The notes beneath the pieces are model-generated. The model had not been told where the DNA came from, made no database searches, and saw only the letters and a program-made list of their open reading frames with translations. The position numbers were made by a program, and so were the translations under genes. A stretch of 64,000 nucleotides of DNA from Pseudomonas sp. PICF141 (GTDB taxonomy: Bacteria > Pseudomonadota > Gammaproteobacteria > Pseudomonadales > Pseudomonadaceae), in contig NZ_MUNM01000066.1 of NCBI RefSeq assembly GCF_002286815.1, positions 26,717-90,716 of the forward strand. Direction: 5' to 3'. Shown here one piece after another: positions 30,265 through 38,399 of this stretch; the first letter of the stretch is position 1; every line of letters begins with the position of its first letter.

Positions 30265-33200
30265 TCAGAGCCCCGCCTTCAAGTGATTATACCGAGTGGA
30301 TGCATTTGTCATTCGCCTGTCATTACCATACAAATCAAGAATTTTTCTTTCATAGGTATCATATGCCGCCCCCCATGTATCAATATTTCTATTGACTGTT
30401 GGGTTCTGAAAAAAGAAGTTATCCAGAGCCGTCCCTAGGTCATCCCTTACAAACCCCGGCCGATTTATATCATGATCAAGAACGACTGCTTTCCCCAGCA
30501 GAGTTTTGAAAAATTTACCAGCAGTAAAAGTATAGCCAGTCGGTTTCTTCTCTAAAGCACTATGCAACCTATCAATAAAGTCCATTATCTGTATTTCTAC
30601 ATATAACGGACTTGAAATTGCGCACGCCATTACTGAAACTGGTTGGCAGTCAATTACCTGTCCAAAGGTCGCCTCGCCGCAACCAATTTTTAGATTACTT
30701 TTTAGTTCCTGCCCTTCTAGCTTAGCTCCATTGGCACGGGCCTCTCCCTGATAATACATTTTCGGCGAGGCTCCCGCGTCATCGAGCTTCCAGCCTTTCG
30801 ACTCAAAAAACTCAATAAATGCGTCAGGGTATTGATCTTTGAATTTTTTGACTTGAGCGGGTAATTCCCCTCCACCAGCCACATTAACTGTTTTCTGCAT
30901 TGCACCTGCAGTAATTACTTCACTATCGTAACTCTGCACACCGTTTATTTTCGCCTCATTACCAGACATTACAATGATAATTTTCTTTTCATCCGCAGTA
31001 ATCCTCCCCTCTGAAACCAACTCATCCCACTGAGGCGAACTACCTAGCTCCTTATCACCATTATGCAGTGGACCATAGTGGGTCATACTAGAGGAAACCC
31101 AACGAGTAACTTTTACAACAGCATTGCAATCGCAGGTTTTTTTAGCCTTCATATTGGATATAAATTCAACTGGATGAAAGTGCCAGATCAAACTGGAAGC
31201 CACCTGCGCCTTTCCAACCAGCTCATCCCAGAATACAAATTTAGTTATTCTTTCCTTCTCATGTCTCAATGTTTTTGGCGAACTTTCCAGCAATTTATCA
31301 AGTTTGCTCCACTTAGCAGAATCAGCTTTGTCTTTCCATTCTGTAGGGTGGTGCGCAACAAGCTTCGCCCACTGAGCTCGGGTTTCCGAATTTTTCAGCC
31401 CCTCTGCAAGTTCGCCAGGATCGACTTCACCGTCATGGTTCTTGTCGATTTTTGCGTAAAGATTCTTGAAGAATTGGGGCATGTCTTCAGGGTCGAGGAA
31501 TCCGTCTGCGGCGGCGTTTGTCTCCTCAACGATCTGAAAGCCCAGTTTCTCCCAATCATGCTGCGTGATGATTTCTGCGCCTGCCTTCTTCATGAGCCCA
31601 GTAATCGGTTGATCGTCTTCGGTCACTCTGACTTCGTACCAGTCTTCACCAGCGTCATTGATGACACGTGCCTTGCTCAAGTCAACTGCGTGTTCTTGCT
31701 TGAGAGGTGTCGATCCAGTAGCAGGCGCTTTTTTCTTTAGTTCAGCGCCGACCGCCAGATGAAGGTACTGCTTACCTACCTTCAAACCCGCAACGTTCTT
31801 GAGGAAATCTTTGACGTCAGCTTCGGCAGTAAAAATCTCGACGTGAACCTGATACTTACTGGACACACCGCCGTCTTCGCCGGTGAGATTTTCTGTCTGC
31901 CCCAAATATCCAATCGGATCACCTGCCTTGATTCCTGTGCTTGCCGTTTCAACCGAATCGAAACTGGTAGGCATCAGAGATGTCCAGTCGACCATGTGGT
32001 ATTCCGCACTATTCTCTATACAGGTCCAAAAACTCTCAGGCACAGCCCCCTCGGCAGCTAAGCCGCCGCTGACCATTATGCATTTGGCCATTCGTCGAAG
32101 TTTGCCTTCAACGATCAGGTTCAGCACTTCTTTACTATCGAACTCAACGACGCTGGTAGGAATAAGCTGCTTATTTCCGTATCGGGCGCCTATGGGTTGG
32201 CCGTTTTGAAGCGTCACGGGGGCTGTGTAAAGGTCAAGCTTATTGACTGCGGTAGCCTTAACTTTTCCTTGCCAATAATTGGGCCTCAGTCGTTGAGGCA
32301 CTTTGTCTGCGGTCCAGATCGCCTTGTGCTGCGAGTTTTGATAGGGAATGTCGTTCTCTTTAAACGCGAACCAGACTTCATCTCCGACGTTACGCGTTTT
32401 GGTTGAGCCGCTTTTGACTGATCCAGCAAGAATCTTTCCCTTGGCGTATGTTTTGGTTCCCTCAACCGCCTGATCAAGAATTTCTAGCTTTGTACCCTTT
32501 TTTATTAATCCGTAGGAGTGCGCGCCGGGTATCCAAGGAGCCTTGTCGTAACCTTTGTAATCGCCAAAATTCATCGTAACTACAGGCTTCGGTGTTTCTT
32601 CTGGCGCTAGCGGATAACGGGCATACGGTAACAAGTGCATGTATAGACTGTAGAAAGTCAGCTTGTTTTGTTTACCTTTATTTTGCCCGTCTTCCGGGTT
32701 TGGCGCCGACTTGTATTCATGGCGCACCAGGCAGAAAGAGTTGGAGTACTTCAGCTTTTTCTCATTATCACCGAAAGTCGACTCCAGATAGTCCTGATTC
32801 AACCGATACGCAACGACCTCTCCATCGGCCATACAGCGAACCGGCTCATTGAGTACGCATTGCGGTGCACTTGCATCGCTGATGTGGATGCCGCCATGCC
32901 AAAACTTGTTGCTCCCCAGCAGGTAATGGCCTGACTTTTCACCCTCAAGTGCTTTGTAGACTTCCTCAGCATCAGTGAACTGTTTTCCGTCAGCCTTTCT
33001 AAAAGGATATTGGAAGTTCATTAACGGCGATGTCGCTGGAACAGGGGCGGGAGCGGGTGGAGGGGTAGGTGTCGGAGTTGGATTCCCCCCCGTCCTTGTC
33101 GACTCTTTAACTCTCAAAAACTTTGTAGGAACTGGCCAATACCAGGCCTTCCCCAAAGCGCCGAATGGTGCAGTGGCTGGACCAGAACTTTGTGCCCCAA

Positions 33201-33549
33201 AGAATTTGCCAAACTCAGAGTCTAATGTGCTGTCATAAAACTCGACAATCCCCGTATGATTTAACGTCTTATTTTCATGATTGGAAGTTACGTTAATCCA
33301 GAGGACGATATCTCCACGTCTTACATTAGCAGGACTAATTACATCATAGTACTGAAGTGCAGCCCCACTATTGAGACCCGCTGTATTCTGGTAAGGAACT
33401 TCGTAGCCGGCACCTTTAAGCAACAAGTTAACCATATGAGAACAGTCGACAACTTTTTTACCATTCTCTACGGCAAAGCCGTCTCCGCCCTCCTTATATC
33501 TATAATTAGCACTGGTATAGTTGCTCGACAAGTCAAGTGGCTCTGTCAT
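30265..33549 (-). CDS. Multidomain putative T6SS peptidoglycan-hydrolase effector (NlpC/P60-like, M23-like, EF-hand)
   Basis: 1094 aa from the ATG at 33549, chosen because AGGAAG lies 5 bp upstream. No signal peptide. Residues 1-150 look like NlpC/P60: C36 in VDCSHMV, RRGDIVLW at 77-84, H98 in NHTGIVEFY. A Pro/Thr linker follows (156-172). Next is an M23-like part with HGGIH at 218-222, YMHL at 303-306 and QVHVEI around H569, interrupted by SH3-like segments. A canonical EF-hand loop occupies 702-713 (D702, N704, D706, G707, D710, E713). The last 280 residues include SGNEA with E865 and AGAMQK, possibly lysozyme-like. It lies downstream of vgrG and upstream of exported, likely immunity proteins. 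The M23 ligands look degenerate, so activity is uncertain. Confidence 0.7.
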   Translation of the reverse strand: MTEPLDLSSNYTSANYRYKEGGDGFAVENGKKVVDCSHMVNLLLKGAGYEVPYQNTAGLNSGAALQYYDVISPANVRRGDIVLWINVTSNHENKTLNHTGIVEFYDSTLDSEFGKFFGAQSSGPATAPFGALGKAWYWPVPTKFLRVKESTRTGGNPTPTPTPPPAPAPVPATSPLMNFQYPFRKADGKQFTDAEEVYKALEGEKSGHYLLGSNKFWHGGIHISDASAPQCVLNEPVRCMADGEVVAYRLNQDYLESTFGDNEKKLKYSNSFCLVRHEYKSAPNPEDGQNKGKQNKLTFYSLYMHLLPYARYPLAPEETPKPVVTMNFGDYKGYDKAPWIPGAHSYGLIKKGTKLEILDQAVEGTKTYAKGKILAGSVKSGSTKTRNVGDEVWFAFKENDIPYQNSQHKAIWTADKVPQRLRPNYWQGKVKATAVNKLDLYTAPVTLQNGQPIGARYGNKQLIPTSVVEFDSKEVLNLIVEGKLRRMAKCIMVSGGLAAEGAVPESFWTCIENSAEYHMVDWTSLMPTSFDSVETASTGIKAGDPIGYLGQTENLTGEDGGVSSKYQVHVEIFTAEADVKDFLKNVAGLKVGKQYLHLAVGAELKKKAPATGSTPLKQEHAVDLSKARVINDAGEDWYEVRVTEDDQPITGLMKKAGAEIITQHDWEKLGFQIVEETNAAADGFLDPEDMPQFFKNLYAKIDKNHDGEVDPGELAEGLKNSETRAQWAKLVAHHPTEWKDKADSAKWSKLDKLLESSPKTLRHEKERITKFVFWDELVGKAQVASSLIWHFHPVEFISNMKAKKTCDCNAVVKVTRWVSSSMTHYGPLHNGDKELGSSPQWDELVSEGRITADEKKIIIVMSGNEAKINGVQSYDSEVITAGAMQKTVNVAGGGELPAQVKKFKDQYPDAFIEFFESKGWKLDDAGASPKMYYQGEARANGAKLEGQELKSNLKIGCGEATFGQVIDCQPVSVMACAISSPLYVEIQIMDFIDRLHSALEKKPTGYTFTAGKFFKTLLGKAVVLDHDINRPGFVRDDLGTALDNFFFQNPTVNRNIDTWGAAYDTYERKILDLYGNDRRMTNASTRYNHLKAGL

Positions 33550-33567
33550 TTCTGCTTCCTGCAATAA

Positions 33568-34587
33568 TCAATAGCAAAAACTGGCTTTAACAACTCCAGC
33601 TGGCTGCTTATTCAAACGTTCCAAATGTGCAATAGACCCTTTACTGCCGTGTTTGGCAGCAAGTTGGTAGCAGGCAACTGCCCTGGACATGTCCTTTGTA
33701 ACCAACTCACCAGTTTCAAAGGCTCTACCGAGTGCATTTGTCGCAAAGGCACTTCCAATACGGGCAGCATGCGTCAGCGCTTCTTCAGCCTGTGCTGGAT
33801 GCTGGCAAGGGCCGTCAGCGGCGATGTTGTTACCAACGCAATAAAATAACGAAAGACTCATTGCCCCCTCCGGCAAGGTGGTTGCTGCTGCCTTGAATAG
33901 CTGCTCAACCTTCTCGGTTTTTAACTGCGGCGCCATACCGGAAAGACTCAAACTTGCAGCATTCAAACTGGCTTGAGGATCGCCGGAAGCTGCAGCGCAT
34001 AGATAGTTTTCCAGAGAGGCTTCAAACAACTCCCCCGTGAGTCGGTACTGCTCTAGCCCCCCCAAACCTCTAAAGGCTTCCGCACGTTGAAAGCAAAATC
34101 TCTCTGCCTCGCTCATGTGAGGATTGCCAGCCACTACGAGATCTTTCTCACTAATCGACCAATCCTCAACTCCCTCCAAGACCCAACACGCCTGCCGAGA
34201 AAAATTGAAGATCTTGATGTTGCTGTTACCCGCCCGCTTATCCACAACATTGAAGTGACTGTCGTCGATCGCTTCGACTTCGACACCTTCTGTCTTGTCT
34301 GTGGCTACGGGCGCCATTAGCGGAAACGCCAAATTGGAACTGTTGACTCCCGTCGTTTGCGGCTCAAAAACCCCATGTTCTCCCACCGGTTTCAAAACCT
34401 GCGACTTCACCGTCATCGCAGTCAACCGCTGCTGGGTTTCAGCATTCGCAGAGAACGCCGGAAGGAATTGGGCAAAATCTTCAGACGGGCACTCATCCGC
34501 ATAAACGCTGCCATGAAACAGGCTCAGCAGCGATACGGTGAAAACCGCTACAGCGACGCCATTGCTTTTCTTCAACACACCATTCAT
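33568..34587 (-). CDS. Exported Sel1-repeat protein between vgrG and effector
   Basis: 339 aa from the ATG at 34587; a GTG at 34596 would overlap the vgrG stop. Signal peptide around AVAVFTVSLLSLFHGSVYA. The C-terminal half carries Sel1-like repeats, clearest in AEEALTHAARIGSAFATNALGRAFETGELVTKDMSRAVACYQLAAKHGSKG, with earlier degenerate copies (NYLCAAASGDPQASLNAASLSL). Sel1 proteins near VgrG can act as immunity or regulatory scaffolds. The signal peptide argues against a cytosolic loading chaperone. The next gene is the effector, 18 bp downstream. Confidence 0.7.
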   Translation of the reverse strand: MNGVLKKSNGVAVAVFTVSLLSLFHGSVYADECPSEDFAQFLPAFSANAETQQRLTAMTVKSQVLKPVGEHGVFEPQTTGVNSSNLAFPLMAPVATDKTEGVEVEAIDDSHFNVVDKRAGNSNIKIFNFSRQACWVLEGVEDWSISEKDLVVAGNPHMSEAERFCFQRAEAFRGLGGLEQYRLTGELFEASLENYLCAAASGDPQASLNAASLSLSGMAPQLKTEKVEQLFKAAATTLPEGAMSLSLFYCVGNNIAADGPCQHPAQAEEALTHAARIGSAFATNALGRAFETGELVTKDMSRAVACYQLAAKHGSKGSIAHLERLNKQPAGVVKASFCY

Positions 34588-34592
34588 GTCGA

Positions 34593-36629
34593 TCACTCAG
34601 AAAACACAAAAAAAGCCTTCGGCTTAACCTGCTCAGGCACCACATTCCCCAACGCCTGTTCCATCAAACTCCCCGCCTTATCCTTATCCGCCGCCCCCGG
34701 TAGCACCGGCGGCTTAATCCCAATCCCAGTCCCACTCCCCGCCGAACCACCGGCATTAATCTTCACCACCGGCCCAACAACCGTCACCCCACCCGCATCG
34801 AGCTTGATAAAACTCCCACCGGCCTTAACCGTGAGCTCCATCCCGGCTTCGATGACGATTTTGTCCCCAGCCTTAAGGTGAATCTCTTTCCCCGCACTGG
34901 TCAGCTGCGCAGTCCCAAGCTTGATGTGCTGGTTCTGCCCAACAGTCAGGTGATCATCCACCCGCACTTCACTCTTGCGATCAGCAATCGTGGTGCGATG
35001 CTCTTCAGCCTTCAGCTCGGTGTAGGTGTTCTTCTCCACGGTGTCGTGGCGTTCATTCCCCACCCGAATCTTCTGGTGGTGCTCAATGTTTTCATCCCAA
35101 TCCCGCTGGGCATGGATGAAGATCTGCTCGGCCCCTTTCTTGTCTTCAATCCGCAGTTCGTTGAACCCGCCGCCTCCCGGTGAGCTGAGGGTTTTGAATA
35201 CGGTGCGGGTTTTGTTTGCGGGCAGGTCGTAGGGGACGAGGTTTTCCTTGTGGTACAGGCAACCGGTCACCAACGGTTGATCAGGATCCCCTTCGAGGAA
35301 GGTGACTAGCACTTCCATGCCGATGCGCGGGATGGCGATGGCGCCGTAGCGGTCGCCGGCCCAACTGGAGGAGACGCGCATCCAGCAGCTGGTTTTGTCG
35401 TCGGCGAGGCCTTCGCGGTCCCAGTGGAATTGCACTTTGATACGGCCGTATGGGTCGCAGTGGATTTCTTCGCCTTTGGGGCCGGTGACCATGGCGGTCT
35501 GGCTGCCGAGAACGCGGGGTTTCGGGTGTTGTAGCGCGGGGCGGTAGAAGACGTTCCACGGGGTGGCGAGGAATCGGTTGCGGTAGCCCTGGTGGAAGTC
35601 GTCTTTGTTGTTGGTGGTGTCGCTGGTCACGGACTCTTCGAGCACTTGCGGCTGTTTGCCTTCGTGGACGATTTCGGTGAGTAGCCAGAGGTCGTTCCAC
35701 TCGGTGCGCGGATGGTCGGACATTTCCAGAAAGTGGCCGCTGGCGAGGGTGGTCTGGTCGCCGTGGCCTTCGGCTTGCTGGTAGTCGGCGCGGTGGCGTT
35801 CGAGGGCGCGTTGGCTGAGGAATTTGCCACGGGCGCGGTCGAGGAAGCGGCCGGGGTAGTCGTAGTCTTCCAGGTCCGGTTCGGTGCTTTCGCCGTCGGG
35901 TTTGTACGCAGCTTCGAGTCGCAGGTTGGGCTTTTCGAAGTCGTAGTCGCGGCGGGTGACACGGCCGGTGCGGGTTTCCAGGCGCAGTTTGAAGCCTTTG
36001 ATCACCGGTTCGTCGGCGACCATGCCGCTGCCTTGGACATAAGCCGTTGGCTGGCCGAGTTTGGGGAACACGGTCTGGTCGTCGCCGAACACCAGCAGGT
36101 GGGCTTTTTCGCTGTGCTGGAAGTGGTAGTGAATGCCTTCTTCTTCACACAGGCGCTGGACGAAGTGCAGATCGGTTTCGTCGTATTGCACGCAGTAGTC
36201 GCGGTCCGGGCACGGCTGGCTCAACTGAAATTTGTAGGCGTTGCCCTTGATGCCGTGTTCTTCGAGGATCAGCGCGATGATTTTCGGCGCCGACATCTGC
36301 TGGTAGATGCGCTGGTTGGTGCGGTGATGCAGGTATTGCAGGTGCGGCACCAGGGAGACTTTGTAGCGGGTCAGGCGCCTGCCGGCATCGCCTTGGGCAA
36401 CGCGGTAGATCTGGCCGTGGATGCCACTGCCTTTCGGGTCGAATGCGAGGAACGCCTGCTTGTGCAGGAGCTTTTCCAGGTCCAGGTCAGGGTTTTCGCT
36501 GACCAGTTCCAGGTCGAAGCGATACGGCTGGCTGATGCCTTCGGTGCCGGTGAACGACAGCACTTGCAGGTCGCCCACATAGTCTTCAACGGTCAGGCTG
36601 AAGTGCGTTTCGTTAGCTGGGTTGAACAT
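34593..36629 (-). CDS. vgrG: Type VI secretion tip protein VgrG (TssI)
   Basis: 678 aa. N-terminal gp27-like part (FTGTEGISQPYRFDLELVSENPDLDLEKLLHK), the gp5 OB-fold part with CDPYGRIKVQFHWDREG, WMRVSSSWAGDRYGAIAIPRIGMEVLVTFLEGDPDQP, and a beta-helical tail with DUF2345-like repeats (KIVIEAGMELTVKAGGSFIKLDAGGV). The tail is short and ends AFFVFSE with no enzyme domain, so cargo must bind non-covalently. It lies 28 bp after the kinase gene and starts the effector module Sel1-effector-exported proteins. Paralogous over most of its length to the VgrG part of the gene at 60442. Confidence 0.96.
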   Translation of the reverse strand: MFNPANETHFSLTVEDYVGDLQVLSFTGTEGISQPYRFDLELVSENPDLDLEKLLHKQAFLAFDPKGSGIHGQIYRVAQGDAGRRLTRYKVSLVPHLQYLHHRTNQRIYQQMSAPKIIALILEEHGIKGNAYKFQLSQPCPDRDYCVQYDETDLHFVQRLCEEEGIHYHFQHSEKAHLLVFGDDQTVFPKLGQPTAYVQGSGMVADEPVIKGFKLRLETRTGRVTRRDYDFEKPNLRLEAAYKPDGESTEPDLEDYDYPGRFLDRARGKFLSQRALERHRADYQQAEGHGDQTTLASGHFLEMSDHPRTEWNDLWLLTEIVHEGKQPQVLEESVTSDTTNNKDDFHQGYRNRFLATPWNVFYRPALQHPKPRVLGSQTAMVTGPKGEEIHCDPYGRIKVQFHWDREGLADDKTSCWMRVSSSWAGDRYGAIAIPRIGMEVLVTFLEGDPDQPLVTGCLYHKENLVPYDLPANKTRTVFKTLSSPGGGGFNELRIEDKKGAEQIFIHAQRDWDENIEHHQKIRVGNERHDTVEKNTYTELKAEEHRTTIADRKSEVRVDDHLTVGQNQHIKLGTAQLTSAGKEIHLKAGDKIVIEAGMELTVKAGGSFIKLDAGGVTVVGPVVKINAGGSAGSGTGIGIKPPVLPGAADKDKAGSLMEQALGNVVPEQVKPKAFFVFSE

Positions 36630-36657
36630 GGCTTGCTCCCTGTTCGGTAGTCATCCG

Positions 36658-37674
36658 TTACGCCCGCAGTCGCAGGCGTTGCAGCAAAGACGAAGTGACG
36701 CCCAGGGCGTCACGCAATTGGGCGGCGGTGATGGTGCGCTTGGCCGCATCGAAAGCCAGCGCCGTTCGCAGGGCTGGCCAGCAGTGTTTCGGCAGGTTTC
36801 GGGGTGCGTGCAGCTCGCGTTCGAGGTGCCCGTCGCGGGCCTCGGTCGAGGGCAAGCGGCGGAACGGGTGTTTGCCGCCCGCCAATTCGTAGATCACGCA
36901 GGCCACGCCGTACACGTCTGCGCTGGCCGACAACGGTTGGCCCTCAAGCAGTTCAGGGGCAGCGTAGCCAGGGGTCCAGGCGTTGAAGCGGTTGCGGCTC
37001 AGGTGCGGCAAGCCGGGCAAGATGCCCTCTTGCGCTTGGCCAAGGCCGAAGTCGAACAGGCGAACGCCGTCTTCGCTGAGCATCACGTTGCTTGGTTTCA
37101 TGTCGCCGTGCAGCACGCCGCGCGCATGGGCGTAGGCCAGCGCGTCGAGCAGCGGTAGCGCGATGTCACGCAGTTCTTTCCACGGCAGGCCCAGGGGCCG
37201 CTCGCAGAGTAATTTGTCCAGGGTTAGCCCACGCATGAGTTCCATGGTGATGAAGGCGCGCTGGCAGTCGGTGTCCACTTCAAAGGTGTGCGGTCGCAGC
37301 ACGTTGTTGTGGCGCAGTCGTCGGGTCAGGGCGAACTCGCTGTAGAGCAAGGCACTGGCGTCCGGCGATTCGGCAAATTCTTCGCTGAGTATTTTCAGCG
37401 CGATGTAAGGATCGGGATCGCCGAACTGTTCGCTCAGCAAGTCCCGTGCGCGGTAAACCGCACCCATGCCACCGGCACCGAGCAGGCGCTCGATACGGTA
37501 ACGCCCCGCCAGCACGTCCGGCAGTTCGCCGATACTGGCCCGGGTGGGCGCCAGCACAGGATCGGCCTGATGCGGCTTTCCGTTTAGAGGCGTGGCGAAG
37601 GCGAAGTAAGTCAGGTTATTGGCTTCTTCTTCGGTCACCAGCAGGTCGTCGATCGGTGGCATGAGTTCAGTCAT
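36658..37674 (-). CDS. stk1: T6SS serine/threonine protein kinase (Stk1/PpkA type)
   Basis: 338 aa from the ATG at 37674, which overlaps the pppA stop (ATGA). The longer open frame is out of context, since its upstream part runs over pppA. Kinase motifs: glycine loop LLGAGGMGAVYRA (65-77), ATP lysine K94 in IALKIL, catalytic loop HGDMKPSNVM, DFG in LFDFGLG, and APE in GYAAPELLEG. The catalytic loop has HGD in place of HRD, a non-RD kinase. No transmembrane segment is seen, as in HSI-2 Stk1. Works with PppA and Fha to control T6SS assembly by phosphorylation. Confidence 0.93.
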   Translation of the reverse strand: MTELMPPIDDLLVTEEEANNLTYFAFATPLNGKPHQADPVLAPTRASIGELPDVLAGRYRIERLLGAGGMGAVYRARDLLSEQFGDPDPYIALKILSEEFAESPDASALLYSEFALTRRLRHNNVLRPHTFEVDTDCQRAFITMELMRGLTLDKLLCERPLGLPWKELRDIALPLLDALAYAHARGVLHGDMKPSNVMLSEDGVRLFDFGLGQAQEGILPGLPHLSRNRFNAWTPGYAAPELLEGQPLSASADVYGVACVIYELAGGKHPFRRLPSTEARDGHLERELHAPRNLPKHCWPALRTALAFDAAKRTITAAQLRDALGVTSSLLQRLRLRA

Positions 37675-38399
37675 TGGCGGATCACCACGGCGGTCAGGTT
37701 GTCCCGGGCCGAGCCACGCAGAGCGCCGTCGAACAGACGCTCCAGCGCAACGTGCGGCGCGGTCAGGCTGAGCGCGTTGCCCAGGGCATCGCTGCTCAGT
37801 CCTTGGTACAAACCGTCGCTGCACAACAGAAACGCATCGCCGGGATAGACCTCGAGCTCCAACACATCCAGGGTCAGTTGCTCGGCAGCGCCGACCGCAC
37901 GGGTCAAGGCATGGGCGGCAGGATGAGCCTGGGCTTGCTCGACGCTCATGTTCTGCTCGTCGATCAATTGCTGTTGCAGCGAATGGTCCTTGGACAGCTG
38001 ATACAAACGCTGGCCACGCCACAAGTAGCAGCGGCTGTCGCCGGCCCAGATGCAGGCCGCGCGATTGCCTTCCACCAGCAGCGCCACCACGGTGCTGCCC
38101 ATGATGCTGTCGTGGCGCCCGGCGGTGACGGTCAATTCCTGACCCAAGCGGCGGTTGAGCCAGTGCAGGCACTGGCGAATCCCTTTGAGGCGTTCGTCGA
38201 AGTCGTCCTTCACAGGCAACTCCGCCAGGCTGGCGACGATCAACTGGCTGGCGATGTCGCCGCCCTGATGACCGCCCATACCGTCCGCGACCACCCACAG
38301 CCCCTGCTGTGGACAGTCGAGGAAAGCATCTTCGTTGCGCGCCCGAACCTTGCCCGGATCGGTACGCGCAGCGCTGCGCCAGGGGCTGGCAACCAGCAT
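37671..38399 (-). CDS. stp1: T6SS PP2C-type protein phosphatase (Stp1/PppA)
   Basis: 242 aa PP2C/PPM phosphatase. Metal and phosphate motifs are present: DPGKVRARNEDAF, VVADGMGGHQGGD, WAGDSRCYL, LLCSDGLYQGL and RDNLTAVVI. Opposes the neighbouring kinase in post-translational control of the secretion system. The ATG overlaps the tssM stop by one base and its stop overlaps the kinase start, so all three are translationally coupled. Confidence 0.95.
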   Translation of the reverse strand: MLVASPWRSAARTDPGKVRARNEDAFLDCPQQGLWVVADGMGGHQGGDIASQLIVASLAELPVKDDFDERLKGIRQCLHWLNRRLGQELTVTAGRHDSIMGSTVVALLVEGNRAACIWAGDSRCYLWRGQRLYQLSKDHSLQQQLIDEQNMSVEQAQAHPAAHALTRAVGAAEQLTLDVLELEVYPGDAFLLCSDGLYQGLSSDALGNALSLTAPHVALERLFDGALRGSARDNLTAVVIRQ

